In this document: piece by piece, positions 15,314-23,606 of the stretch
How the letters are laid out: each line of letters starts with the position of its first letter
Numbering within the stretch: the stretch's first letter is position 1
Assembly (NCBI GenBank): GCA_947258655.1
Contig: CAMYJD010000033.1
Coordinates: forward strand, 1 to 35,018
DNA from: an uncultured Gammaproteobacteria bacterium
GTDB taxonomy: Bacteria; Pseudomonadota; Gammaproteobacteria; JAADHQ01
Length of the DNA stretch: 35,018 nt
Direction of reading: 5' to 3'
The notes under the pieces: generated by a model
Told to the model about the DNA's origin: nothing
The model's input: only the letters and a program-made list of their open reading frames with translations
Databases searched by the model: none
Translations under genes and position numbers: made by a program

Positions 15314-15823
15314 CTATAGATAGCCGACAATCTGTTGTTTGAGCTGTTGCATATTCAGTAGACCGGTTTTGTGCATCACAATCTTGCCACCCGGCGCAAT
15401 CAGGAATGTGCTTGGTGTGATAGCACGTGTCATTCCAAATGCACGCATGATCTGTTTATTCAGGTCCATCACGACCGGATAGGGTATGCCGCGTTTGTTG
15501 ATCATATCCACGACCATAATCGGCGGATCGTAGTCCATGGTAACGCTTATCAGCTCCAGGCCTTTGTGATGGAGTTCCTGGTAGAGCTCGATTAAATGCG
15601 GTATTTCCTTGAGGCAGCTCGCGCAGGTGGTTGCCCAGAAGGCCACCAACACGGGTTTATTCCTGGATAATGTTGAAAAATTGAATATCCGGCCCGTAGT
15701 CGTTTCAACGCTAAGATCGGGTGCAGTGTTTGTTTCGCCAGGGCTAAGCCAGACATAGGCGAGTATTACCAGGGTGCCGATGAGCAGTGCTGCAATGATA
15801 TTATCTTTACGTTTCACGCTCAT
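15314..15823 (-). CDS. TlpA/ResA-like membrane-anchored thioredoxin
   Basis: A 169-residue protein with an N-terminal signal anchor (residues about 9-26) and a thioredoxin fold outside the cytoplasm. The active site is C67-A-S-C70 in AFWATTCASCLKEIPHL. The cis-Pro loop is ITPSTFLIAPGGKI. TlpA/ResA proteins reduce apocytochrome c or other periplasmic thiols. CASC is less common than the CEPC/CxPC of cytochrome c maturation thioredoxins. It lies 39 bp after the ClC gene and about 100 bp before hemJ. No cytochrome c maturation gene is near, so the target is unknown. Confidence 0.88.
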   Translation of the reverse strand: MSVKRKDNIIAALLIGTLVILAYVWLSPGETNTAPDLSVETTTGRIFNFSTLSRNKPVLVAFWATTCASCLKEIPHLIELYQELHHKGLELISVTMDYDPPIMVVDMINKRGIPYPVVMDLNKQIMRAFGMTRAITPSTFLIAPGGKIVMHKTGLLNMQQLKQQIVGYL

Positions 15824-15862
15824 CTCAATCAGGCCTGGCTATCGGTTTCGGCATAGTATCTT

Positions 15863-17620
15863 TCATTGATAACTGGACTCAATCTTCTCGCGGCTCAGGA
15901 TGCCGTAGATATGTTCAATGCCCGGCGCGTTGGGCCGTTGCACATAGAGTGCTTCAGCAGAGCCGCTATTCAGTATTTCCAGCGCTTCCTGCAAACTGGC
16001 CTGCATGTGAATGGAGCCCAGTTCAAAACGCTGTGCCGGTATCTCCAGCAGGTCGATTTCGCTCGTTTCATCTTTAACTTCCGTTTGCAGTTCCTGTAAT
16101 GTGCGCGCCAGGTCTGCGGCATGCATCAGGATTTTCTGGTCTTGATTGTATATTATGATCCAGCGTGGTTTGCCTTCAATGGCGGTGCGGGCATCGTCCG
16201 GATATATCGTTCTCTTCATCGTGATGAAATCACGATCCATGGCGCTGGCAACACCGGTGCGGCGTAATGATTGGGATACAGGATTATTTCTGTAATCCAG
16301 TCCACGCGCATGCATCAGGGCCAGAAACACGGATTGTTTGCCGAATAGCTGGCTGCTCGCGAGGTTGGCGCTAATCACGGCCAGCATGCCCGGCAGAATT
16401 ATATCCGGGTTGGCGGTCAGTTCGAGCATCGCAGTCAGGGCAGCGAGTGGCGCCTGCAAGGTCGCACTCATCAGCGCGCCCATCCCCAGCAGGGCGTAAT
16501 AAGCGGCAGAAAAATCACTGCCGGGGTAAATACTGGAGCCAAATGCCCCCATCAGGCCGCCAGCCGCCGCACCGATGACGATAGTGGGCCCGATCAGTCC
16601 CCCGGGCAGACCCAGACCAAGTCCGATAGTCGTGGCGAGTATCTTGAATATCACTACCAGAGCCAGGACTTTGATGCTCAGTTCCCCGAGCAGGGCGGCG
16701 TTTACCGTGTCATAACCAACCCCCATGATCTCGGGCGCAATCAATGCACACAACCCCGTCGCGAATCCGGCCAGGGTCATGCGTATCCAGACTGCCTGGT
16801 TGGTGAGTGTGCGCGAGAAGATTTGCAATAGTTGTATAAACAACGCGGCCAATGCACCCATAACAAGGCCCAGCACCAGAATGTACGGCAACTGTGCCAG
16901 CGAACCGAATTGCAGGGCCGGGAGTACAAACGCAGGCGCCGAACCGAATACCAGGCGCGTGATCGTCGTCGCACTCACGGCAGCCAGAATTACCGGAATA
17001 AAACCCGAGATGGTGTATTCCATCATGACCACCTCCATGGCAAAAATAACACCGGCCAGTGGCGTGTTAAAAGAAGCGGCAATGGCTGCCGCCGTACCAC
17101 AGGCCACCAGGATACGAATACTGTTATTGGGCAATGTCATGTATTGCCCCAGCAAGCTGCCAGTCGCGGCGCCCAGATGAACACTCGGTCCCTCGCGCCC
17201 TACCGAGTGCCCACTAATGATGCTCAGTGCGGCACCGACAAACTGCAGGACCGCGTTTCGCAAGGGGAGATAGCCCTGATGATATGCCAGGCGCTCCATG
17301 ACATGCACAATGCCTACCTGGGTATCGCCCCTGGATGCCCATTGAAACAGCAGGCCGATGGCCAGGCCTCCCAGAAGTGGCAGCAGAATAATCAACGCAT
17401 AATCGAGTGCCTCAAAGTTTTCGCTCACGCTACCAGGCATGTAGGCTGTTTGCGCGGACTCTATCAGTAATCGGAATGCAATGATCACCAGGCCTGCCAA
17501 TAGTCCACTGAGGATTCCCATAATAGCCAGTTGCGGTATAGCATCGGCGCTGGACAGGCGCAGACGAAGCTCATCAAGATGTCGACTGCACCAGTGCTGT
17601 ACGTTTTTAGGCAAATTCAT
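15863..17620 (-). CDS. ClC-family chloride channel or H+/Cl- antiporter with C-terminal CBS region
   Basis: A 585-residue ClC protein. The membrane domain spans about residues 30-440. The anion-path motif GREGPSVHLGAATGSLLGQ carries the gating Glu at 143, and GLGLPGGLIGPTIVIGAAAGG corresponds to the GxFxP region. NTPLAGVIFAMEVVMMEY follows the family pattern for the internal region. The canonical first motif GSGIP is replaced by GIVHVMERLAY, as in the CBS-containing bacterial subgroup. Residues about 470-580 form a soluble regulatory tail with at least one CBS-like repeat (GSIHMQASLQEALEILNSG ending in YGILSREKIE). It is first in the clc-tlpA-hemJ-yggX run. No strong ribosome binding site is visible. 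Confidence 0.9.
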   Translation of the reverse strand: MNLPKNVQHWCSRHLDELRLRLSSADAIPQLAIMGILSGLLAGLVIIAFRLLIESAQTAYMPGSVSENFEALDYALIILLPLLGGLAIGLLFQWASRGDTQVGIVHVMERLAYHQGYLPLRNAVLQFVGAALSIISGHSVGREGPSVHLGAATGSLLGQYMTLPNNSIRILVACGTAAAIAASFNTPLAGVIFAMEVVMMEYTISGFIPVILAAVSATTITRLVFGSAPAFVLPALQFGSLAQLPYILVLGLVMGALAALFIQLLQIFSRTLTNQAVWIRMTLAGFATGLCALIAPEIMGVGYDTVNAALLGELSIKVLALVVIFKILATTIGLGLGLPGGLIGPTIVIGAAAGGLMGAFGSSIYPGSDFSAAYYALLGMGALMSATLQAPLAALTAMLELTANPDIILPGMLAVISANLASSQLFGKQSVFLALMHARGLDYRNNPVSQSLRRTGVASAMDRDFITMKRTIYPDDARTAIEGKPRWIIIYNQDQKILMHAADLARTLQELQTEVKDETSEIDLLEIPAQRFELGSIHMQASLQEALEILNSGSAEALYVQRPNAPGIEHIYGILSREKIESSYQ

Positions 17621-18016
17621 GACGGAAATTATGCCAGGCAGGTCGTGTTTGTGCCGTGTTTATACAGCAAGCTATGGATATCCAATCCTCGATTGCAAAT
17701 TTGGCCGCGCAAGCAGTCATCGGTATAGCGGGCAGAGATCGCAAGCAGGGCGGTTATCTGGTTAAGCAGTGGCACCTCGCCTAAAAAGACCAGGCGTATT
17801 TTCCAGGCCTTTACCGCAAGCAGGTTCTGAGCTGTGGATTTTAATCTGTTAGGCAAATGCATTTCCCTGGGGTTTTGTTATCGGGCTTGGATAGCCTCAG
17901 GATTCACTAATTTTCATTTTTTTGCAAGATTATTAAAGAGATAGGATTTCACTCGGGATGCGGTGCGGAAATTTAACGAGGTTTGATTATATTTAATAAT
18001 ACGCTAATATACTGAA

Positions 18017-18160
18017 ATTACTAAAAAAACTTGACGCGTCGATTAAATCTGGTTAATCTCAGCTGCAAGTTTAGGAAGAGACGACGACTGACTTATTCAG
18101 CAGATTAATAACAATAACAAATGTTTCACCACCATGTTAAGCGGCTTATGCCGCTTTTTT
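18017..18160 (+). ncRNA. Candidate Hfq-type small RNA or argC leader RNA
   Basis: A terminator with no gene in front of it implies a short plus-strand transcript. Upstream are TTGATT (17983-17988) - 16 bp - TAATAT (18005-18010) and TTGACG (18031-18036) - 17 bp - TAATCT (18054-18059). These would give RNAs of about 144 or 95 nt. The body has a small hairpin (CTGA-CTTAT-TCAG), then an unpaired A-rich stretch AATAACAATAACAAA, then the terminator with a U tail. A-R-N repeats plus a terminal U tail are what Hfq-dependent small RNAs use. An attenuated leader of argC is the alternative. No known RNA family was recognised. Confidence 0.4.
18139..18160 (+). terminator. Intrinsic terminator without an upstream gene
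   Basis: AAGCGGC (18139-18145), loop TTAT, GCCGCTT (18150-18156), continuing into a six-T run ending at 18160. The nearest plus-strand gene upstream ends at 14269, so this must end a non-coding or very short transcript. Confidence 0.85.
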
Positions 18161-18300
18161 ATTGTCCGCATTATTTCCTCGCATCCTGTTGATCAGCACC
18201 AGAAACGTGCAAAGTTATGTTTGGGGCTATATTATATATGCCTTGATTGCGGCCTCCGGCTGCGTGTTATTTTTTATTCTATGTTATCAGGTGGTTATTA

Positions 18301-19332
18301 ATGATTAAGGCGGGTATCGTCGGCGGTACAGGTTATACCGGAGTGGAATTGTTGCGTTTGCTGTGCATGCATCCGCAGGTGGAGCTGAGCGTTATCACTT
18401 CTCGTGGTGAGGCCGGCAAGCCGGTCGCGGATCTGTTTCCCAATCTGCGCGGCAACGTCGATCTGGTTTTCACCGAGCCGGATCTGGTCAGTCTGTCTTC
18501 CTGCGATGTGGTTTTCTTTGCGACACCCAACGGGACCGCAATGCAGACAACACCTGCACTGCTCGATGCCGGTGTCAGGGTGATTGACCTGGCTGCCGAT
18601 TTTCGTATCAAGGATGTAGGCGAGTGGGAGCAGTGGTATGGCATGACACACGCCTGTCCGGACCTGCTGGATGAGGCTGTGTATGGATTGCCTGAAGTGA
18701 ATCGTGAACTGATCAGGAATGCACGTTTGCTCGCAAATCCCGGCTGCTATCCAACAGCGGTGCTGCTCGGTTTTCTGCCATTGATCGAGACCGGGCTTGT
18801 CGATAGCAATCACCTGATTGCCGATTGCAAATCGGGAGTCAGTGGTGCCGGGCGTTCTGCCAATGTTGGCGCCCTCTTATGTGAGGTCAGCGAGAGTTTC
18901 AAGGCCTATGCCGTACCCGGTCATCGGCATCTGCCCGAAATTCGTCAGGGCCTGGAAACGGCGGTCGGTATGCCGGTCGGGCTGACCTTTGTGCCTCATT
19001 TAACACCGATGATCCGTGGCATCCATGCGACCTTGTATGCGACCCAGGGCAAGCAGCATGCAGACCTGCAATCACTGTATCAGGAACGTTATGCTGACGA
19101 ACCATTTGTTGATGTACTCGCTGATGGCTCTCATCCCGAAACACGTTCCGTGAAAGGAAGTAATTTCTGTCGCATCGCGGTTCACAAGCCCCAGGGTCGT
19201 GACACGATCGTGATTTTGTCGGTCATTGATAATCTGGTCAAGGGTGCGGCCGGACAGGCGGTGCATAACATGAACCTGATGTTCGGCCTGGATGAAACCC
19301 AGGGCATTGACGCCGTAGCGCTGTTGCCCTGA
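18301..19332 (+). CDS. argC: N-acetyl-gamma-glutamyl-phosphate reductase
   Basis: ArgC reduces N-acetylglutamyl phosphate to the semialdehyde with NADPH, the third step of arginine synthesis. The 343-residue protein begins [21 protein letters not shown], the nucleotide-binding Rossmann motif. I use ATG 18301 (GGTGG upstream) and not the in-frame ATG 54 bp earlier. The catalytic Cys149 is in [30 protein letters not shown] and [14 protein letters not shown] are further family motifs. It is followed closely by a coiled-coil protein gene and bactofilin, an order seen in other gammaproteobacteria. The candidate small RNA or leader lies 140 bp upstream. Confidence 0.96.
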   Translation: MIKAGIVGGTGYTGVELLRLLCMHPQVELSVITSRGEAGKPVADLFPNLRGNVDLVFTEPDLVSLSSCDVVFFATPNGTAMQTTPALLDAGVRVIDLAADFRIKDVGEWEQWYGMTHACPDLLDEAVYGLPEVNRELIRNARLLANPGCYPTAVLLGFLPLIETGLVDSNHLIADCKSGVSGAGRSANVGALLCEVSESFKAYAVPGHRHLPEIRQGLETAVGMPVGLTFVPHLTPMIRGIHATLYATQGKQHADLQSLYQERYADEPFVDVLADGSHPETRSVKGSNFCRIAVHKPQGRDTIVILSVIDNLVKGAAGQAVHNMNLMFGLDETQGIDAVALLP

Positions 19333-19340
19333 TTCACGCC

Positions 19341-20048
19341 GTGATGATAAACAGGTCCAACTGGAAAATCATTGTAATCCCTGTCGCACTGTTGCTGATA
19401 CTCGCCTTCGGTGCGTGGACGATCTTTGATTACGGCAGATACCGTGCCGGCTTTGACCGTGCCGAGGCAGGCAAGCGCGAATCGAACTACAAGCAAAGGA
19501 TCGAGGAACTTGAAGGGCAGGTGGCAGACTTCAGGTCAAGGGTGGCCCATCTGGAAAGCTCCAAAAAGGTCGATGGCTATGCTAATCAGGCGGTTAAGGA
19601 CAGCCTTGCCGAGATGGAGTCGGAAAACACGGTTTTACGCGAGGAGTTGCAGTTTTATCGCCAGATTGTATCGCCGAGCAAGGGCAGGCAGGGAATGCAT
19701 ATACATGACTTCAGTATTACCCAGCGCAGCAAGGGCCACTATAATTACAGTCTGATGCTGATCCATATCCAGGGGCCCAAGAAACATCACCGGGAATCGG
19801 ATGGCGAGGTGCGAATATCTGTGCATGGTGAACAGGGTGGGGTTAATAAAAAGCTGGCTTTTGCGACCATCAGCACTGAAAAAAAGTCCAGAATACGCTA
19901 TCGTTTTAAATATTTCGCACGTTTCAAAGGTGGCCTGAAACTACCCTTGAACTTCAAGCCAAAGTCGATAGAGGTTCAGGTTGTTCCCCGTCAGAAAAAT
20001 ATCAAAGGGGATAACAGGAAAATCAAATGGCCGGCGACAGCCGGCTGA
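19341..20048 (+). CDS. DUF6776-like membrane-anchored coiled-coil protein
   Basis: A 235-residue protein. A single membrane helix occupies about residues 10-27 (IIVIPVALLLILAFGAWTIF). A coiled coil runs over about 45-105 (EELEGQVADFRSRVAHLESS and the ESENTVLREELQFY stretch). A basic, beta-rich C-terminal domain follows (FSITQRSKGHYNYSLMLIHI, FKGGLKLPLNFKPKSIEVQVV). The topology suggests a short cytoplasmic N-terminus and a periplasmic domain. This matches the uncharacterised family found between argC and bactofilin in gammaproteobacteria. The position suggests a cell-envelope or cytoskeleton role, but function is unknown. It is 8 bp after argC and 9 bp before the bactofilin gene, so all three form an operon. 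Confidence 0.75.
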   Translation: MMINRSNWKIIVIPVALLLILAFGAWTIFDYGRYRAGFDRAEAGKRESNYKQRIEELEGQVADFRSRVAHLESSKKVDGYANQAVKDSLAEMESENTVLREELQFYRQIVSPSKGRQGMHIHDFSITQRSKGHYNYSLMLIHIQGPKKHHRESDGEVRISVHGEQGGVNKKLAFATISTEKKSRIRYRFKYFARFKGGLKLPLNFKPKSIEVQVVPRQKNIKGDNRKIKWPATAG

Positions 20049-20057
20049 GGAGGAGAT

Positions 20058-20489
20058 ATGCTGGGAAAGAAGAAAAAACATCGAGTGGGCAGGATTGATA
20101 CCCTCGTGGGCCAGAATACTGAAATAGTGGGAGATGTGCTATTTACCGGTGGCCTGCATATCGACGGTAAAGTACGGGGCAATGTTATCGCCGCAGAAGG
20201 TTCGGATTCGGCCATGACACTGAGCGAGAACGGCAGGGTTGAAGGTGAGGTCCGTGTCCCATATATCATCCTCAATGGCGAAGTTCAGGGCGATGTGTAT
20301 GCCTCGGAGAAGATCGAGCTGGCTGCTCAGGCGCGCATCAACGGCAATGTTTACTATAATTTACTGGAGATGGCGATGGGCGCGGCAGTCAATGGCAGCC
20401 TCGTGCATCAGGAAGAATTTGCATCAAAGCCCAATCCGCAGCCTGGGGGTAAGGCAGATGTATCCGCAAAATTACAGCCCGCCGATTGA
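20058..20489 (+). CDS. Bactofilin, polymer-forming cytoskeletal protein
   Basis: A 143-residue bactofilin. The core beta-helix shows the repeating pattern TLVGQNTEIVGDVLFTGGLHIDGKVRGNV, then EGEVRVPYIILNGEVQGDVYASEKIELAAQARINGNVYYN. Short disordered tails flank it (basic KKKKHR at the N-terminus, Pro/Gly/Lys-rich C-terminus). Bactofilins self-assemble into filaments without nucleotide and often recruit peptidoglycan enzymes or polarity proteins. GAGGAGGAG precedes the ATG. The preceding membrane coiled-coil protein is the natural candidate for a membrane partner. Its neighbours further on include M23 endopeptidase and anmK, in keeping with wall-related functions. Confidence 0.93.
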   Translation: MLGKKKKHRVGRIDTLVGQNTEIVGDVLFTGGLHIDGKVRGNVIAAEGSDSAMTLSENGRVEGEVRVPYIILNGEVQGDVYASEKIELAAQARINGNVYYNLLEMAMGAAVNGSLVHQEEFASKPNPQPGGKADVSAKLQPAD

Positions 20490-20527
20490 CCTGCCAGGCA
20501 TTACCGCCGGAACATGATCGCCGGCCA

Positions 20528-20552
20528 ATACTTGACTATTTAACTCAAGATT
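20528..20552 (+). promoter_or_regulatory. IscR type 1-like site overlapping a promoter
   Basis: The 25 bases from 20528 match about 21 of 25 positions of the IscR type 1 consensus ATASYYGACTRWWWYAGTCRRSTAT as I recall it. It begins ATACTTGACT and contains CTCAAG in the second half. TTGACT within it (20532-20537) can act as a -35 element, with a weak -10 about 16 bp further on (around TAAGAAT). A second partial half-site, TTAGTC, lies nearby at about 20565-20570. Fe-S-loaded IscR bound here would block the promoter of erpA, in line with known control of erpA in E. coli. Confidence 0.55.
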
Positions 20553-20676
20553 GTAAGAATAGTATTAGTCAAAACTGATTAATGCCCTTTTCGCTAATGT
20601 CGAACGGGTATGTTTTAATAGAGATTGATTTGATTGTATCCTGCCCGCGCGGCAGATACTGTCAGGAGTTATTATC

Positions 20677-21030
20677 ATGAACATTGAAGTACAACTTGCG
20701 ACAGCCCCATTGAATGTAACAGACAATGCTGCTGAGAAGGTCAAACAACTGCTGATCGAAGAAGATAATCCGAATCTGAAATTACGGGTATATGTTACCG
20801 GCGGCGGCTGTTCCGGTTTTCAGTATGGCTTCAAGTTCGATGAAGAGGTCAATGAAGGCGATACCGATGTCGAAAAGAACGGTGTCACTGTCGTTGTTGA
20901 TCCGATGAGTTATCAGTACCTGGCAGGTGCCGAGGTGGACTTCATAGATGATCTCGAGGGTGCCCGTTTTGTCATTCGTAATCCGAATGCGTCAACAACC
21001 TGTGGTTGTGGTGCATCCTTTTCAGTATAA
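20677..21030 (+). CDS. erpA: Iron-sulfur cluster insertion protein ErpA
   Basis: A 117-residue A-type carrier that hands [4Fe-4S] clusters to target proteins such as IspG/IspH. The three ligand cysteines are present: C45 in [13 protein letters not shown] and C109/C111 in [32 protein letters not shown] is the usual family core. The start ATG 20677 has AGGAG about nine bases upstream. An IscR-like site lies about 125 bp upstream. Unlike the HesB-like protein at 9017, the cysteine spacing is fully canonical, so this is the housekeeping carrier. It lies 190 bp before the citrate synthase gene. Confidence 0.95.
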   Translation: MNIEVQLATAPLNVTDNAAEKVKQLLIEEDNPNLKLRVYVTGGGCSGFQYGFKFDEEVNEGDTDVEKNGVTVVVDPMSYQYLAGAEVDFIDDLEGARFVIRNPNASTTCGCGASFSV

Positions 21031-21062
21031 TCAATAATAACTACAAGGCCTTTATAGGCATT

Positions 21063-21188
21063 GCAACGATGTCCTGCCGTCGTTGCTGACCCATTCATTG
21101 AACCGGGCAGATGCTGAATGGGGTATTCGGTCTGTTGCCCGGGGTCTGGCCGTAGAGTTTGGTGCTACAGCTTGGCAGTATCTGCCAG
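21063..21188 (+). promoter_or_regulatory. Hairpin-rich 5' leader before citrate synthase
   Basis: Within 126 bases there are four perfect complementary pairs. GCAACGA (21063-21069) pairs with TCGTTGC (21080-21086). CCCATTCA (21090-21097) pairs with TGAATGGG (21115-21122). CCGGGCA (21103-21109) pairs with TGCCCGG (21136-21142). TGGCAG (21173-21178) pairs with CTGCCA (21182-21187). The second and third pairs interlock, so they either exclude each other or form a pseudoknot. The leader lies directly upstream of the citrate synthase ribosome binding site. No known riboswitch motif was recognised. Confidence 0.4.
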
Positions 21189-21220
21189 TCTGTTAACAAA
21201 TATCATTATTGGAGTTTTTC

Positions 21221-22384
21221 ATGAGTGAATATTTACCCGGTTTGGCGGGGGTGCCTGCCACCCAGTCAAATATATCGGATATAGACGGTGAGAACGGGAC
21301 TCTGTCCTATCGCGGTTATACCATTGAAGAACTTGCACAACATAGCAGTTTTGAAGAAACAACACTGTTGCTGCTCGATGGCCGTTTGCCGACAGCAACA
21401 GAACTGGATGAATTCAAACAACAACTGGTTGCCAATCGACGCCTGAAATTCTATACCCGCGGCATGATGAAAAACCTGCCGCCCACAGGGCACCCGATGG
21501 ATATGTTGCAGACGGTGGTCGCCAGTCTCGGCATGTATAATCCTAATACCGATTGCCTGATCGGTGGGACGGCCTGTAACGATATCAATTATATCCATAA
21601 CACCACGGTTAAAATCATGGCGCGTGTGTCCAGCATTGTTGCCATGTGGGAGCATATTCGCAATGGCTACGATCCGGTTGGACCACGTGAAGATCTGTCC
21701 TATGCCGAGAATTTCCTCTATATGTTTACCGGCAAGGAGCCGGACCCATTGCTCGCAAGGATCATGGATGTGTGCCTGATTTTACATGCAGAACACACCA
21801 TTAATGCCTCCACCTTTGCCACCCTGGTAAATGCATCGACACTGGCAAGTCCTTACAGTGTTATTGCGGCTTCAATAGGCGCATTGTCCGGTCCGTTACA
21901 TGGTGGTGCCAACCAGAAAGTCCTGGAGATGCTGGAGGAAATCGGCTCGGTCGACAAGGTCGAGGAATATATCGATAACAAACTGGCTCACAAGGAAGTC
22001 ATCTGGGGTATGGGTCATCGGGAATATAAGACCAAGGACCCGCGCGCGACGATATTACAGGGACTGGTGAATAAGTTCATGCAAGACCGCGGCGGTGACG
22101 TGAATCCGATGTTCGAAATTGCCAAGGTGGTCGAGGAGGTCTGTGAAGACCGGCTTGGACAAAAAGGCGTCTATGCCAATGTCGACTTTTACTCCGGCAT
22201 CCTGTATGCGGAGATGGGAATACCGGCAGACCAGTTCACGGCGATTTTTGCCATTTCACGTAGCGTTGGCTGGCTGGCACACTGGCGTGAACAGCTGGCT
22301 GATAATCGCATATTCAGACCAACGCAGGTCTATACCGGTGCTGCTGTCAGACCCTATGTACCGATGGATAAAAGAGGCGCCTAG
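21221..22384 (+). CDS. gltA: Citrate synthase, short form (possibly 2-methylcitrate synthase)
   Basis: A 387-residue citrate synthase starting at ATG 21221 after TTGGAG. It condenses oxaloacetate with acetyl-CoA. Catalytic residues are visible: His192 in LHAEHTINAST, His227 in GPLHGGANQ and Asp322 in NVDFYSGILY. RSVGWLAHWREQ near the end is the CoA/citrate-binding region. The protein is shorter than the roughly 427-residue NADH-regulated hexameric GltA of enterobacteria and resembles the dimeric, unregulated type found in Gram-positives, archaea and some gammaproteobacteria. Methylcitrate synthase has the same size and motifs, but no prp genes are adjacent. A structured leader precedes it. 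Confidence 0.88.
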   Translation: MSEYLPGLAGVPATQSNISDIDGENGTLSYRGYTIEELAQHSSFEETTLLLLDGRLPTATELDEFKQQLVANRRLKFYTRGMMKNLPPTGHPMDMLQTVVASLGMYNPNTDCLIGGTACNDINYIHNTTVKIMARVSSIVAMWEHIRNGYDPVGPREDLSYAENFLYMFTGKEPDPLLARIMDVCLILHAEHTINASTFATLVNASTLASPYSVIAASIGALSGPLHGGANQKVLEMLEEIGSVDKVEEYIDNKLAHKEVIWGMGHREYKTKDPRATILQGLVNKFMQDRGGDVNPMFEIAKVVEEVCEDRLGQKGVYANVDFYSGILYAEMGIPADQFTAIFAISRSVGWLAHWREQLADNRIFRPTQVYTGAAVRPYVPMDKRGA

Positions 22385-22468
22385 TATTTTATCGGCAATG
22401 TCGGTATAAAGTCCGCCGCCATTGTTTACTGCGTGCAACGCAAATGCCTGGCTAAACATCGACAGGCA

Positions 22469-23578
22469 TTAGCCCGGATAGATTCCACCCAGTATGCAAT
22501 CTGTGCGTGCGCCGGTAACTGACCTGATGTTACCGTAACGACCCTGCAGGGTCTGGTGCGCCAGCCATGCAAACGCCATCCCTTCGATATAGTCCGGGTC
22601 CACACCATAGGCGGCGCTGGACTCGACGATAAAGCCCGCATCGTTATTGTTTAGCAAGGCCATTAATACAGGATTGTGAGCACCGCCTCCGCATACAATA
22701 ATCCTGTGTGTTTGTGGCGCATGTTTGCTAATGGCATTGATGATAGTGTTTGCACTGAGTTCACACAGGCTTGCCTGGACATCCTCGGGATTTACCCTGG
22801 ATTCAGCAAGATAGCCATCAAGCCAGTCCAGGTTGAAATACTCCCTGCCGGTACTTTTAGGTAGTGGACGCGCGAAATACGGGTCAAACACAAGTTTTTG
22901 CAACAGTGCGGCATTGCTATTGCCCTGTCTGGCAAATTCGCCATCGCGGTCCATGGCTTGCCCCAGGTGGCGCATGGCCCATTGGTCGAGCAGGGTGTTA
23001 CCCGGGCCGGTATCGAAACCGCGTACCGGCTCGTCAGGATTCGCGGGCAGCAGGGTGACATTGGCGATGCCGCCGATATTGACGATGGTGCGTACCTCAT
23101 CGGGAACCTGGAATATGGCCTGATGAAATGCCGGTACCAGTGGCGCCCCCTGACCACCCGCAGCAATATCACGTCGTCTGAAATCGGCGACCGTAGTAAT
23201 GCCGGTCAATTCGGCGATTATATTAGGATCGCCTATCTGTATACTCGTTGGCGTGTCACCTTCAGGCTGGTGATAAACAGTCTGGCCGTGACTGCCAATC
23301 GCCGTTATCTGAGCGGCACTCATTCCGGTATTAGTCAGTAATTGATTGGCGGCATCGGCAAACAGCCTGCCCATGATGACATCCAGTTGGCTATATTCAT
23401 CGAGGCTCGCCTGCTTGGCGGAGCGGGACAGCGCGTGCAGGCGGGTTTTTATGTCATTGCTGACAGGGTGATCAAGGTAAGCGCGCAGGTGCACATCATT
23501 GTTCTCAAATGTAACCAGCACGCAATCGACCGCGTCGATACTGGTGCCGGACATCAGGCCTATATAGGATTCGGGCAT
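22469..23578 (-). CDS. anmK: Anhydro-N-acetylmuramic acid kinase
   Basis: A 369-residue kinase that opens and phosphorylates 1,6-anhydro-MurNAc released from peptidoglycan, allowing reuse of wall sugars. Family motifs are YIGLMSGTSIDAVDCVLV at the N-terminus, AIGSHGQTVYHQPEGDTPTS, VADFRRRDIAAGGQGAPLVPAFH, VNIGGIANVTLLP, GFDTGPGNTLLDQW and CGGGAHNPVLM. The length equals the family norm. It is 28 bp downstream of the M23 endopeptidase gene on the same strand, so synthesis of hydrolase and recycling enzyme is probably coupled. It converges with the citrate synthase gene. Confidence 0.96.
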   Translation of the reverse strand: MPESYIGLMSGTSIDAVDCVLVTFENNDVHLRAYLDHPVSNDIKTRLHALSRSAKQASLDEYSQLDVIMGRLFADAANQLLTNTGMSAAQITAIGSHGQTVYHQPEGDTPTSIQIGDPNIIAELTGITTVADFRRRDIAAGGQGAPLVPAFHQAIFQVPDEVRTIVNIGGIANVTLLPANPDEPVRGFDTGPGNTLLDQWAMRHLGQAMDRDGEFARQGNSNAALLQKLVFDPYFARPLPKSTGREYFNLDWLDGYLAESRVNPEDVQASLCELSANTIINAISKHAPQTHRIIVCGGGAHNPVLMALLNNNDAGFIVESSAAYGVDPDYIEGMAFAWLAHQTLQGRYGNIRSVTGARTDCILGGIYPG

Positions 23579-23606
23579 ATTGTGCAGAGGTCTTGCTATT
23601 GCAGTC

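Larger units (their letters stand above)
17621..18300. other. Long intergenic region between clc and argC
   Basis: 680 bp between divergent genes. The left part holds a 77-codon minus-strand frame (17629-17862) that I do not accept as a gene. The middle is AT-rich, with promoter-like elements at 17983-18010 and 18031-18059. The right part has an intrinsic terminator at 18139-18160, followed by 140 bp of leader before argC. See the small RNA entry. Confidence 0.5.

Noticed and set aside
17629-17862. 77-codon minus-strand frame upstream of the ClC gene
   Set aside because: No family resemblance, a poorly spaced ribosome binding site and uneven hydrophobic content. It ends just before the clc start but reads like an open chance frame.
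22443-22470. 8-bp inverted repeat AATGCCTG/CAGGCATT between citrate synthase and anmK
   Set aside because: It has a 12-base loop and no T run on either side, and overlaps the anmK stop. Too weak to call a terminator.
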